Shown: positions 51,821 to 62,433 of the stretch, piece after piece
Position numbering within the stretch: the stretch's first letter is position 1
How the letters are laid out: each line of letters begins with the position of its first letter
Made by a program: the position numbers and the translations under genes
The notes under the pieces: generated by a model
Told to the model about the DNA's origin: nothing
Seen by the model: only the letters and a program-made list of their open reading frames with translations
The model's database searches: none
Source of the DNA: Marinobacter shengliensis
Lineage (GTDB): Bacteria; Pseudomonadota; Gammaproteobacteria; Pseudomonadales; Oleiphilaceae
Assembly (NCBI RefSeq): GCF_003007715.1
Contig: NZ_PXNO01000028.1
Coordinates: 1 to 64,000, forward strand
Length of the DNA stretch: 64,000 nt
Direction: 5' to 3'

Positions 51821-53896
51821 ATGAAAAACAGAGCCGGAAGACTCAGCATGGGACAGGGGGGCAACAGACTGGTTGCCGGCCTGATCGCTGCGCTGATTGC
51901 ACTCACCGTCCTGCTCGTTGTGGTCCTGTTCATTATTAACAGGGATAGCCAGAACGACCAGGAATACATCGCCAACACCGCCGAAATGCGGGTGCTCTCC
52001 CAGGAGATCGCGAAGAACGCCACCGAGGCCGCCGGCGGTACCGCCGAAGCCTTCGACCAGCTTCGTCGCTCCCGGGATGACTTCCAGCAGCTCTGGTCAT
52101 TCGTCTCAGAAGGTAATCCGGCCACCGGCCTGCCTGCCAGTGAAATGGCCCAGCGCAGTGGCGTTCAGCAGAACTGGAACACCGTTCGGGACAACGCCGA
52201 CAGCATCCTGTCTACCCGGGATGCGGTACTTGGCCTGCACGAAGTAGCCCGGACCCTGAACGAAACCATTCCCCAGTTGCAGGTGGAGTACGATGACATC
52301 GTACAGATCCTGCTGGACAACAACGCTCCGGCGGAGCAGATCGCCCTGGCCCAGCGCCAGTCGCTGCTGGCAGAGCGTATCGTGCGTTCGGTCAACAACG
52401 TCCTGTCCGGTGACGAAGACGCGGTTATCGCCGCTGACCGTTTCGGCCGTGACGCCAGCCTGTTTGGCCGGGTACTGGACGGTCAGCTTAACGGCAACCC
52501 CGCCATGGGCATCTCCAGGGTAGCCGATGAAGACGCTATCTACGGCCTGGAGGCGGTAGACGAGCTGTTCGAATTCGTTTCCCAGAACGTTGATGCGATC
52601 CTTGAAGCCTCTCCCGACCTCTTCAAGGTTCGTACCGCTGCCAGTGACATCTTCCAGAACTCCGAGATCCTGCTGTCTGAGCTCTCCGTTCTGGCCGACG
52701 GTTTTGCCCGTCAGTCCAGCTCCCGCTTCATCAGCCCGACCCTGGCCTTCTTCCTGCTGGCAGCCATGGTGGCGATCGTGGTCATCATCGGTGTGGCTCT
52801 GTATCGCGATGCCCAGGCTCGACTGTCTGCGACTCAGGAGCAGAATGAACAGAACCAGAACGCGATCCTGCGACTGCTGGACGAACTCGCCGACCTGGCG
52901 GATGGTGACCTGACCACCGAGGCCACGGTAACCGAGGACTTCACCGGTGCCATCGCGGACTCCATCAACTACGCGATCGACCAGATGCGTGGACTGGTAC
53001 AGGCGATTCGTGGCACGGCGGTACGGGTAGCGTCAGCCGCCCAGGAAACCCAGGCCACGGCTATGCACCTCGCCGATGCTTCCGAGCACCAGGCCCAGGA
53101 AATTGCCGGCGCCTCTGCCGCGGTTAACGAGATGGCGGTGTCCATCGACCAGGTATCTTCCAACGCCGCCGAATCCTCAGCGGTTGCGGAGCGGTCGGTT
53201 GCGATCGCCAAGAAAGGCGCGGAAGTGGTACAGAACACCATCCGCGGCATGGACAACATCCGTGAGCAGATCCAGGAAACCTCCAAGCGGATCAAGCGCC
53301 TGGGTGAGTCCTCCCAGGAAATCGGTGACATCGTATCGCTGATCAACGACATCGCCGACCAGACCAACATCCTGTCCCTGAACGCAGCCATCCAGGCCTC
53401 CATGGCCGGTGACGCGGGCCGGGGCTTCGCGGTGGTTGCGGACGAAGTTCAGCGCCTGGCGGAACGTTCTTCTGCAGCGACCAAGCAGATCGAAGCGCTG
53501 GTTAAGACGATCCAGTCTGACACCAACGAAGCCGTTATCTCCATGGAACACACCACCGCCGAGGTGGTCCGTGGTGCCCGCCTGGCCCAGGACGCGGGTA
53601 TCGCCCTCGAGGAAATCGAGAACGTATCCATGTCTCTGGCGGAACTGATCCAGAACATCTCCAACGCGGCCCGCCAGCAGTCGTCCTCTGCGGCGCACAT
53701 TTCCAATACGATGAACGTCATCCAGGAAATCACCTCGCAGACCTCGTCCGGTACCAACGCGACCGCGAAGTCTATCGGTAACCTGGCCGAGATGGCGTCT
53801 GAACTGCGGTCCTCCGTTGCCGGCTTCACCCTGCCAGACGAAGAGCTTGCAGATCAGGAGCAAGAGGAAGACAACGACGTTCCGGTGGTCAGCTGA
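51821..53896 (+). CDS. pilJ: Methyl-accepting chemoreceptor PilJ
   Basis: 691 residues. Membrane segments at about 15-40 and 305-330 enclose a periplasmic region with the type IV pilus receptor N-terminal pattern (RVLSQEIAKNATEAAGG; QRSGVQQNWNTVRDNADSIL). A HAMP-like region and a long coiled-coil signalling domain follow, with hairpin tip IADQTNILSLNAAIQASMAG. PilJ senses surface contact or pilin state in the Pil-Chp system. Its codon use is strongly biased (many gcg/ggt/ctg), as in well-expressed genes. The gap of 94 bp after pilI carries no recognisable gene. Confidence 0.95.
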   Translation: MKNRAGRLSMGQGGNRLVAGLIAALIALTVLLVVVLFIINRDSQNDQEYIANTAEMRVLSQEIAKNATEAAGGTAEAFDQLRRSRDDFQQLWSFVSEGNPATGLPASEMAQRSGVQQNWNTVRDNADSILSTRDAVLGLHEVARTLNETIPQLQVEYDDIVQILLDNNAPAEQIALAQRQSLLAERIVRSVNNVLSGDEDAVIAADRFGRDASLFGRVLDGQLNGNPAMGISRVADEDAIYGLEAVDELFEFVSQNVDAILEASPDLFKVRTAASDIFQNSEILLSELSVLADGFARQSSSRFISPTLAFFLLAAMVAIVVIIGVALYRDAQARLSATQEQNEQNQNAILRLLDELADLADGDLTTEATVTEDFTGAIADSINYAIDQMRGLVQAIRGTAVRVASAAQETQATAMHLADASEHQAQEIAGASAAVNEMAVSIDQVSSNAAESSAVAERSVAIAKKGAEVVQNTIRGMDNIREQIQETSKRIKRLGESSQEIGDIVSLINDIADQTNILSLNAAIQASMAGDAGRGFAVVADEVQRLAERSSAATKQIEALVKTIQSDTNEAVISMEHTTAEVVRGARLAQDAGIALEEIENVSMSLAELIQNISNAARQQSSSAAHISNTMNVIQEITSQTSSGTNATAKSIGNLAEMASELRSSVAGFTLPDEELADQEQEEDNDVPVVS

Positions 53897-53923
53897 TCAC
53901 CGGCCCGGGGCGAATGACGGTTT

Positions 53924-54823
53924 ATGGCTCAGATGCATAACCAACTGTCACCCGCCGAAGGCATTTGGGCACTGCGCCGACTCCCGGACATGGACGAGGC
54001 GCAGTTCAACCAGTGGCAGACCCTGCTGGAGCATCGCACCGGCATCACCCTGACGGCCGAACGCCGTTCGTTCCTGGAAACCAATCTGGGTATACGAATG
54101 CGGGAAATCGGCTGCAGCAGCTATCAGGCCTATTACGAGAAAATCGTTAACGGGCCTGATGCCGTCAGGGAATGGGCGACACTGGTTGATCGCCTGACGG
54201 TTCAGGAAACCCGGTTTTTCCGGGACCCTGACGCCTTCCGGCTGGTTGCAGACTATGTTCTGACCCGCCCCCGGGAACAGTTCAGAAAACGTGCCCTGGA
54301 AGCCTGGAGTGTTGGCTGTTCAACCGGCGAAGAGCCCTACACCCTGGCGATGATCCTCAATGAATGCATGGGGCAGTTGGCACTGCAGCCCCTGTTTGGC
54401 GTCACTGGCTCTGACATCAGCCTGCCCGCCATCGAAAAGGCACGCCAGGGCCAGTTCAATGCCCGCAAATTGCTGGGCATGGACGAAGACATGAAAGCCC
54501 GGTATTTCCGTCCATCAGAACGGAATACCGTTGAGATTGTGAACAGCATCCGTGACCGCGTCTGTTTTACCAGGCTCAATGTCCTGGACCTGGACAAGGC
54601 ACCGATGCACGGCATGAACATTATCTTCTGCCAGAACCTGCTGATTTACTTCCGCCGCTGGCGCCGGCGGGAAATTGTCAAACGGCTAGCAGAGCGTCTG
54701 GCACCGGGGGGGTTACTGGTGCTTGGCCAGGGTGAACTGACCGACTGGCAGCCACCGGGCCTGCAGAGGCTTCCCTCGGAACATGTGCTGGCGTGGATCA
54801 AACGTCAGTCCGACGAAGAATAA
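53924..54823 (+). CDS. pilK: Chemoreceptor methyltransferase PilK (CheR type)
   Basis: 299 residues. The N-terminal helical domain has LLEHRTGITLTAERRSFLE and LVDRLTVQETRFFRDPDAF. The SAM-binding domain has WSVGCSTGEEPYTLAMIL and IIFCQNLLIYF. It would methylate Glu residues of PilJ. It is 28 bp after pilJ and 11 bp before chpA. Confidence 0.93.
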   Translation: MAQMHNQLSPAEGIWALRRLPDMDEAQFNQWQTLLEHRTGITLTAERRSFLETNLGIRMREIGCSSYQAYYEKIVNGPDAVREWATLVDRLTVQETRFFRDPDAFRLVADYVLTRPREQFRKRALEAWSVGCSTGEEPYTLAMILNECMGQLALQPLFGVTGSDISLPAIEKARQGQFNARKLLGMDEDMKARYFRPSERNTVEIVNSIRDRVCFTRLNVLDLDKAPMHGMNIIFCQNLLIYFRRWRRREIVKRLAERLAPGGLLVLGQGELTDWQPPGLQRLPSEHVLAWIKRQSDEE

Positions 54824-54834
54824 CCGGAGTGGTT

Positions 54835-57800
54835 ATGGGCAATCACCATGACAGTATCGCCCTCGACTGGGTTCGGGGCGAAATACAGGACACGCTGACC
54901 CAGGGCCAGCATGCACTTGAAGCGTACGTCGATAATCGTGACGATACCGCGCGCCTGCGCTTCTGCCTGAACTACCTCCATCAGGTACACGGTACCCTGC
55001 AGATGGTGGAACTCTACGGTGCGGCCTTGCTGACCGAAGAGATGGAAAAGCTGACCCAGGCCATCCTGAACGAAACCGTCACCAATGTTGACGAAGCCGT
55101 TGATGTCCTCATGCAGGCCATCCTGCAGTTGCCCCAGTACCTCGAACACCTCGGCAGCAGTCGTGACGATTTTCCGATGGTGTTGCTGCCGCTGCTGAAC
55201 GATCTCCGGGCCGCCCGGGGCGAAGCCCTATTGTCAGACACGTCACTGTTCAAGCCGGATCTCAGTCCGTCCCGAATCCGGGTAAGCAGCAAAGTCTCCG
55301 AACGACTGCATGACCCCAAGGTTCTCGGCCATCTGCGCAAGCTGCGGCAGATGTATCAGTTTGCCCTTGCCGGCGTGGTCCGGGAGGCCGACCTGGCCGC
55401 CCATTTCGATTACATGCAGAAGGTCATCCAGCGCCTGATCCGCCTGTGCCAGAAAACACCCCGCGGTGAACTCTGGAAAGCTGCCAGCGCCTTTGTCGAG
55501 ACCCTTCGGGCCAACGTGAATCCGGTCAATACCGCCGTCAAATCCCTGTTGCGGGAGCTGGACGCCGAGATTCGACGGCTGACCGACGAGCACGCCGATA
55601 TTCTGCAGCAACCAGTACCGGAAGCCCTGTTCAAGCACCTGCTGTATTACGTGGCACGTGCCCGTGACCTGGACAGCCCGCAGGTCAACGCGCTCAGGGA
55701 CGCCTATCAGTTGACCAGTGCGTTACCGTCCGAAGACGACGTTGACGCGGCCCGTACCCGCGTGTCCGGGCCGGGCCGTGATGCCATCCATTCTGTTGTC
55801 AGCGCCCTGAACGAGGAGCTGGCCCGCCTGAAAGATCAGCTCGATCTGTTCGTGCGCGCCGAACTGCGTCAGAACACCGAGCTTGACGAGCTACTACCGG
55901 GCCTTCGCCAAGTTGCCAACACCCTGGCCGTTCTGGGCCTCGGCATTCCCCGCAAGGTGGTGACCGAACAGGTTGAACTGGTCGAAAAACTGTGTGGCCA
56001 GGCCGAGCCCGCCGACGATGGCACCTTGATGGACATCGCCGGGGCACTGCTCTATGTCGAAGCCAGCCTTGCCGGCCTGGACAGTGACCGGCGGACTGAC
56101 GTTGAGTCGGGCAGCCAGGATGGCGAACGCCCCAACATGGGCAGTCTCGAGTTGGGCGACGCCAGTGAAGCCCTGCTCCGGGAGTCGCGCAACACCCTCG
56201 AGCAGGTCAAGTCGGCCATCGTCAACTTCATTGCCTCGCAATGGGATACCCGCGAAATCGACCATGTTCCCGGCCTGTTGCACAGCATCCGCGGCGGGCT
56301 GAGCCTGGTACCCCTGGATCGCGTGGCAGACATGCTGGCCTCGGCCGAGCGTTACGTTTCCGATGTCCTGCTGAGCAACAAACAGGTGCCTGACTGGAAA
56401 CAGCTGGACACCCTGGCCGATGCCGTCACCAGTATCGAGTACTATCTGGAGCGCCTAGCGGAAGGCATCAGCGATAACGACTCCATTCTGAGAGTGGCCG
56501 AAGACAGCCTGGCAGGGCTTGGTTTCCCGGTAGGACAGGAGCCAACCTGGAACCTCGACCAGCAGGCGTCCGAATCCACCTCCGTGCCGACTGTGGACGT
56601 TCAGGAGCCAGGCGAGACGCCAGATGTGGCCAAGGCATCGGATGACGAGCTGGTCGATGACGAAATTCTGGGCATTTTCGTGGAGGAGGCCGAAGAGGTT
56701 CTCCAGACCATCCATGAATTCTACCCCCGACTGCGCCAGAGCCACGACGATCGTGAGGCACTCACCGAAGTGCGCCGGGCGTTCCATACGCTTAAAGGCA
56801 GTGGCCGTCTGGTAGGGGCTTCCAGTATCGGCGAACTGGCCTGGTCGGTAGAGAACCTGCTGAACCGGGTGATCGATCAGACCATCAAGCCCGGTGACGA
56901 CCTGTTTGCGCTGGTCGACGAAGTTAACAGCCGAATTCCATCACTGATTAACGAATTCAGGGATGGCCACAGCAGCGGTGACGTTGCCGAATTGATCGAG
57001 CGGGCCGAAGCCCTGGCCACTACTCGCCGGGCCGAGGCAGACGAAGCCCCCGCACCAGCAGAGCAGCCTGAGACCAGTTCTGTTCCCGAATCTGCGCAAC
57101 CGGATGAGTCTCTGTCGGAAGAGATTGCACAGCCGGCCGCCACCGACGCCGGTGACAGTGATGACCTGATCGACGATGAGATTCTGGAAATCTTCATCGA
57201 AGAAGCCGGGGAAGTGCTCGACACCATCCGCGAATACCTGCCGATGCTGTTGCGCCAGCACGACGACCGCACCGCCCTGGCGGAAGTGCGCCGCGCCTAC
57301 CACACCCTGAAGGGCAGTGGCCGGATGGTGGGTGCCGAGGTGATCGGCGAACTGGCCTGGTCTGTGGAAAACATGCTCAACCGGGTTATCGACGGCAGCA
57401 TTTTCATGAACGACGACGTGGCACAACTGGTTCAGGACGTGACCGACGCCGTCCCTGCCCTGGTGTCTGATTTCGAGCAGCGCCGCCCTGCCAGCGTCGA
57501 TACCTCGGTCATGCAGGCCCGGGCAACCGCCCTGGCCAACGGCGAGATTCCGGACGCCACCTCCATGCCCCCGGCGGAAGCCGAGATAGGCGATGAAGGC
57601 CAGACCGCCCAGGATGCGGATCAGGAAAGTGCCGAGCCAGAATTCGATGCGGTGGCCAGTGAGGCCGATCAGGATGTTGATCCCGTTCTGCTCGAGATTT
57701 TCGAGAACGAGACCGAAACCCACCTGCAAACCCTCAAGGATTATCTGGCCGCAGCCGGTGACAAGACCTCGGCCGCCTACACCGATGACCTTTCCCGGGC

Positions 57801-60800
57801 CCTCCACACCCTCAAGGGCAGCGCCCATACCGCCGGTATCGGCCCGATTGCCGAGGTTATTACGCCGCTTGAACGCTTTGTTAAAGAGTCCAGGGCCCAG
57901 AACAAACGTGCGGACCGGGACGTTCTGGAACTGATCGAACAGGCCAGCCGCTACCTGACCGAAGGCCTGGCCCAACTCAGAAGCAACCCGCAAGGGTCAC
58001 TCGAGGGCACCGATGAATATCTGGCAAGACTGCAACAGATCAGCCAGCAGACACTGCTTTCACATGCCATGTCTGACGACCAGCAGCAGTCTGAGCAGGC
58101 TCCAACGCAACTCGTTCAGCTGTTCCTCGGTGAAGGTCTGGACATTGTTCTGGACGCTGAATCGATCCTCGACGACTGGGCACAGCACCCGGAGCGCACC
58201 GACTCACTGGCCACCTTGCGTGAGGAACTGGAACAACTGACTCAGGGAGCATCTGATGCCGGCCTGACGGATGTGGCCAACCTGGCCGCTGCCCTGACCC
58301 GCACCTACACGGCGGTCGCAGAAAACCAGCTGACACCGGGCGACGACTTCTTCGCCACCGTTCGCCCAGCCCAGGAACAACTGATCAACCTGATGGATCA
58401 AGTGGCTGCCGGTCTCGCCACCGAACCCAGCGACGGCTTGATCGAAGAGCTCGACGAACTGGCCAGCGCACCATCGCAAGCCAGTGAGGAACCGAGCGAG
58501 TTCGACCAGCAGTTCACCGAGGATCTGGAAGAAATCGACCTGAGTCTCGAGCTGGAGGAGCTGGACCAGGGCGCGCCCGAATCCACCGAGAGCGAGCAGC
58601 CACCGCTGCCGGAACTGTCCTCGGATGACAGCGATATTGACGAGGAACTGGCAGAAATCTTCCTCGAGGAAGCCCGCGACCTGATCAACAGCACCGCCGA
58701 TGCCTTGCAGAGCTGGAGCGATGACACCGGCAACCTGGACATCCTGCGCCTGCTGCAGCGTGACCTGCATACACTTAAGGGCGGTGCACGGCTTGCCGAC
58801 ATCCCCTCGGTTGGCGACCTGTCCCATGAACTTGAAAACCTGTTCGAGGGACTGACCGAGCAGAAGTTTGCCGTCACCGACACCCTGTCTGATCTGCTGT
58901 TCCGCTGCCATGACCGCCTGGCAGGTATGGTAGACGCCCTGGAAACCCAGGAGCTCCCCAGGCCGGCACCGGATTTGATAGCCGAAATCCACGCCTACAT
59001 CGATACCGCTCGGGGCTCACGGCCGGTCACCGACGTCAGCCTCTCTGACACCGTAGACGTGTCCGAAGACCAGGAGCTGCCGCTGCCCGAGACTGACGAG
59101 GCACCAGAAGAGACCACTGCGGAAGACGAATTACAGGCCACGGACCTTTCACACCTTGATCCTGAATTGGTAGGCATTTTCCTCGAGGAAGCCTATGACC
59201 TGATCAACTCCACCGGCAGCTCGTTACATGCCTGGAGCGAAGATCCATCGGATCGTGAGGTTGCAGCTGTCCTGCAGCGGGAAGTACACACCCTCAAGGG
59301 TGGCGCCCGCATGGCCGGTGTCGACGCCATCGGCGACCTGACTCACGTGCTGGAAGACCTTTTCGAGAAAGTGGCGGAAGGCCAGCTCGACGCCAGCGGC
59401 GAAATGACTGACCTGCTGTTTGCCTGCCACGATCGTCTAGCTCAGATGGTTGAACAGGTCGCCACCCAGAAGCCCTGCCCGCCGGCCGATGAATTGGTTC
59501 AGCAGGTGGAAGCGATTCTGCGGGGCGAGACCCCGGCGCCAGTGCAAACCTTGCCTGCGGCAGAGGTGGAGGAGGCGGGAGAGCCAGGCGCCGAGGATCA
59601 GAGCCCGGAGACCATCGCCGAGGCCGGCACTGATGTCCATGAAGAACCAACCGGGACTCTGGCAGCGGCCTCCGAGGACGACCTGATTGGCATCTTCCTG
59701 GACGAAGGCCTGGAGATCCACGAAGCCATCACCGAATGCCTGAACCAGTGGCGTGAAGAACCGGACGAACTGGCCGGCATCACCCGATTGCAGCAGGAAC
59801 TGCATACCCTTAAGGGTGGCGCCCGCCTGTCCGATGTCGACCCGATTGCCGACCTTGCCGAGGCCTGGTCGGATGCACTGGATACACTGGTCTCCGGCGG
59901 TAACGATCAGGAAGGTCTGCTAACGCTCAGCGACCGGGCCCTGGCTAGCCTCAAGTCCATGCTCGATACCATTGAAGCCGGCCAGAAACCGAAGCCTGCC
60001 AGCGACCTGATTGCCGACTTCCAGGCCACCGGCCAGGTGTCCGACGACCTGGCGGAGGCCCCGGAGGCATCCGCCGGGGCCGACTCGGATGTGGTCGATC
60101 CAGAAGTGCTGGAGATCTTCCTGGAGGAAGCCGGCGAGATCATGGACCAGCTCGAGCAGCTGCTGGATGACTGGCGCAAAGAGCCAGCCAACCATCATTT
60201 CAACCAGGAGGCCCAACGGGCCCTGCACACCCTCAAGGGTGGCGCACGGTTGTCGCAACTTAGCGAACTGGGTGACAAAGCCCACGCCTTTGAAACCCGC
60301 TTGATTGATTTGGGTGGAAACGCTCCGGACGACAGCCAGTGGCAGGCGATTACCGAGGACCACGACGCCATTATTGGTTTGGTGTCGGCTATCCGCACTC
60401 GCTTTGAGTCGGGAGCACCGGTGATCGCACCGTCACAAACACCGTCTGATTCAACGCAGCCAGAGCCGGCGGCTGAGCAGCCAGCCGAGGTACCGGCCCC
60501 GCAAGCAGAAGCGCCGGCCAAACCAGCCCCGGAACAGCCCAAGCCAGCAAAAGCACCGGCCAAGATCCGCAACAAGGCGGCCGAAGCCCAGCGTGCGGCT
60601 CAGGAAACCATCCGGGTTTCTGCGCCATTGTTGGATGAACTGGTCAACCTGGCCGGTGAGACCAGTATTACCCGGGGCCGCCTGGAGCAGCAAACCAGCG
60701 ATTTCAGCCACACCCTGGACGAAATGGCCGCCACCATCGAACGTTTGCGAGAACAGCTGCGCCGGATGGATATCGAGACAGAGGCCCAGATTCTGTTCCG

Positions 60801-62433
60801 GGCGGAACAGGAACACGGCCCAGACTACGGCGACGACTTCGATCCGCTGGAGATGGACCGTTACTCATCCATCCAGCAGCTGTCCCGGGCACTTTCCGAG
60901 TCATCCTCTGACCTTGCCGACCTGAGGGAAACCCTGGCCGACCGGGTACGGGATACCGAAACTCTGCTGGTACAGCAGTCCCGGATCAACACGGAACTCC
61001 AGGAGGGTCTGATGAAGACCCGGATGATTCCGTTCGCCTCTATGGTGCCACGCCTGCGCCGTATCGTGCGCCAGATCAGCGGCGAGCTGGGCAAGAAAGT
61101 GGACTTTGATGTTCGCAACGCCGAAGGCGAAATGGACCGCAATATTCTGGAGCGCATGATCGCGCCCCTGGAACACATGCTGCGTAACGCCCTGGACCAC
61201 GGCATTGAAACTCCGGAAGAACGCAAGAAAGCCGGCAAGCCCGCCACCGGTGAAGTTGTCCTGTCGCTGACCCGTGAAGGCGGCGATGTGGTACTGCGTA
61301 TGATGGACGACGGCAAGGGCATTCCTGCCGACGTGATCCGCGACAAAGCCGTCCGTCAGGGGCTGATGCGGGCCGATGAAGAGCTGTCAGAGCGGGAAAT
61401 CCTGCAGTTTATCCTGCAGCCCGGATTCTCCACCGCCCAACAGGTCACCCAGATCTCTGGCCGTGGTGTGGGTATGGATGTGGTCGGCAGTGAGATCAAG
61501 CAGCTGGGCGGCAGTCTTGATATCGACTCGGCCCTGGGCCGCGGCACCACCTTTACGGTACGTCTGCCGTTTACCGTGTCGGTGAACCGCGCCCTGATGG
61601 TGGCTACCGGCGAAGACTTCTATGCCATCCCGCTTAACACCATTGAAGGTATCGTGCGGGTCAGCACCTACGAGCTGGAAGAGTATTACAAGCCGGATGC
61701 CCCCATGTACGAATACGCCGGCCAGCAATACCGCCTGCAGTATCTGGGCAGCCTGCTGAACAGTGACCATCATCCGAAACTGCAGGGTCAGGCATTGCCA
61801 TTACCGGTAATTCTGGTGCGCGGTGCCGAACAGCCCATGGCCCTGCAGGTGGACCACCTGATGGGCAGCCGGGAAATCGTTGTTAAATCCCTGGGGCCTC
61901 AGTTCAGTACAGTGCGCGGTGTCTCCGGTGCCACCATTCTCGGTGATGGTAACGTGGTGGTGATTCTTGACCTGCCAGCGATGATCCGTTCCGACATTCT
62001 GTCTGAACGGCAGCGCCTGGCCAACCTCGAGAAAGCCCGGGAAACCAGCCGCTACGAGGAGAAGATCACCACAGTTATGGTGGTGGACGACTCGGTAACC
62101 GTGCGCAAGGTTACCTCCCGCTTGCTGGAACGAAACGGCATGGAAGTCATCACCGCGAAGGACGGTCTGGATGCCGTGGCCCAGCTTCAGGATCATCGTC
62201 CGGACATCATTTTGCTGGACATCGAAATGCCCCGGATGGACGGTTTCGAGGTGGCCAGTTTCGTGCGCCACGACGACAACCTGAAGGAAACACCGATCTG
62301 CATGATCACCTCCCGGACCGGCGAGAAACACCGGGAACGGGCACTGTCGATCGGGGTCAACGAGTATCTGGGCAAACCGTTCCAGGAAGCCGAGCTGCTT
62401 GACACCATCAAGCGGTTGACCGGGAATCAGTGA
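54835..62433 (+). CDS. chpA: Multi-HPt hybrid chemotaxis kinase ChpA
   Basis: 2,532 residues from ATG 54835 (CCGGAG 6 bases upstream). The N-terminal region resembles FimL. Histidine phosphotransfer-like modules carry a candidate His at 49 (LHQVHGTL), 483 (LHSIRGG), 651, 823, 991, 1312, 1485, 1657 and 1798 (all HTLKG); a tenth module has Glu1133 at that position. A Pro/Ala linker near 1865-1910 leads to the CheA dimerisation, ATPase (NALDHGIETPEER), CheW and receiver domains (Asp2462). It receives PilJ signals and phosphorylates PilG and PilH. The two HTLKGSG modules and the four HTLKGGA modules look like tandem duplications. Confidence 0.97.
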   Translation: MGNHHDSIALDWVRGEIQDTLTQGQHALEAYVDNRDDTARLRFCLNYLHQVHGTLQMVELYGAALLTEEMEKLTQAILNETVTNVDEAVDVLMQAILQLPQYLEHLGSSRDDFPMVLLPLLNDLRAARGEALLSDTSLFKPDLSPSRIRVSSKVSERLHDPKVLGHLRKLRQMYQFALAGVVREADLAAHFDYMQKVIQRLIRLCQKTPRGELWKAASAFVETLRANVNPVNTAVKSLLRELDAEIRRLTDEHADILQQPVPEALFKHLLYYVARARDLDSPQVNALRDAYQLTSALPSEDDVDAARTRVSGPGRDAIHSVVSALNEELARLKDQLDLFVRAELRQNTELDELLPGLRQVANTLAVLGLGIPRKVVTEQVELVEKLCGQAEPADDGTLMDIAGALLYVEASLAGLDSDRRTDVESGSQDGERPNMGSLELGDASEALLRESRNTLEQVKSAIVNFIASQWDTREIDHVPGLLHSIRGGLSLVPLDRVADMLASAERYVSDVLLSNKQVPDWKQLDTLADAVTSIEYYLERLAEGISDNDSILRVAEDSLAGLGFPVGQEPTWNLDQQASESTSVPTVDVQEPGETPDVAKASDDELVDDEILGIFVEEAEEVLQTIHEFYPRLRQSHDDREALTEVRRAFHTLKGSGRLVGASSIGELAWSVENLLNRVIDQTIKPGDDLFALVDEVNSRIPSLINEFRDGHSSGDVAELIERAEALATTRRAEADEAPAPAEQPETSSVPESAQPDESLSEEIAQPAATDAGDSDDLIDDEILEIFIEEAGEVLDTIREYLPMLLRQHDDRTALAEVRRAYHTLKGSGRMVGAEVIGELAWSVENMLNRVIDGSIFMNDDVAQLVQDVTDAVPALVSDFEQRRPASVDTSVMQARATALANGEIPDATSMPPAEAEIGDEGQTAQDADQESAEPEFDAVASEADQDVDPVLLEIFENETETHLQTLKDYLAAAGDKTSAAYTDDLSRALHTLKGSAHTAGIGPIAEVITPLERFVKESRAQNKRADRDVLELIEQASRYLTEGLAQLRSNPQGSLEGTDEYLARLQQISQQTLLSHAMSDDQQQSEQAPTQLVQLFLGEGLDIVLDAESILDDWAQHPERTDSLATLREELEQLTQGASDAGLTDVANLAAALTRTYTAVAENQLTPGDDFFATVRPAQEQLINLMDQVAAGLATEPSDGLIEELDELASAPSQASEEPSEFDQQFTEDLEEIDLSLELEELDQGAPESTESEQPPLPELSSDDSDIDEELAEIFLEEARDLINSTADALQSWSDDTGNLDILRLLQRDLHTLKGGARLADIPSVGDLSHELENLFEGLTEQKFAVTDTLSDLLFRCHDRLAGMVDALETQELPRPAPDLIAEIHAYIDTARGSRPVTDVSLSDTVDVSEDQELPLPETDEAPEETTAEDELQATDLSHLDPELVGIFLEEAYDLINSTGSSLHAWSEDPSDREVAAVLQREVHTLKGGARMAGVDAIGDLTHVLEDLFEKVAEGQLDASGEMTDLLFACHDRLAQMVEQVATQKPCPPADELVQQVEAILRGETPAPVQTLPAAEVEEAGEPGAEDQSPETIAEAGTDVHEEPTGTLAAASEDDLIGIFLDEGLEIHEAITECLNQWREEPDELAGITRLQQELHTLKGGARLSDVDPIADLAEAWSDALDTLVSGGNDQEGLLTLSDRALASLKSMLDTIEAGQKPKPASDLIADFQATGQVSDDLAEAPEASAGADSDVVDPEVLEIFLEEAGEIMDQLEQLLDDWRKEPANHHFNQEAQRALHTLKGGARLSQLSELGDKAHAFETRLIDLGGNAPDDSQWQAITEDHDAIIGLVSAIRTRFESGAPVIAPSQTPSDSTQPEPAAEQPAEVPAPQAEAPAKPAPEQPKPAKAPAKIRNKAAEAQRAAQETIRVSAPLLDELVNLAGETSITRGRLEQQTSDFSHTLDEMAATIERLREQLRRMDIETEAQILFRAEQEHGPDYGDDFDPLEMDRYSSIQQLSRALSESSSDLADLRETLADRVRDTETLLVQQSRINTELQEGLMKTRMIPFASMVPRLRRIVRQISGELGKKVDFDVRNAEGEMDRNILERMIAPLEHMLRNALDHGIETPEERKKAGKPATGEVVLSLTREGGDVVLRMMDDGKGIPADVIRDKAVRQGLMRADEELSEREILQFILQPGFSTAQQVTQISGRGVGMDVVGSEIKQLGGSLDIDSALGRGTTFTVRLPFTVSVNRALMVATGEDFYAIPLNTIEGIVRVSTYELEEYYKPDAPMYEYAGQQYRLQYLGSLLNSDHHPKLQGQALPLPVILVRGAEQPMALQVDHLMGSREIVVKSLGPQFSTVRGVSGATILGDGNVVVILDLPAMIRSDILSERQRLANLEKARETSRYEEKITTVMVVDDSVTVRKVTSRLLERNGMEVITAKDGLDAVAQLQDHRPDIILLDIEMPRMDGFEVASFVRHDDNLKETPICMITSRTGEKHRERALSIGVNEYLGKPFQEAELLDTIKRLTGNQ

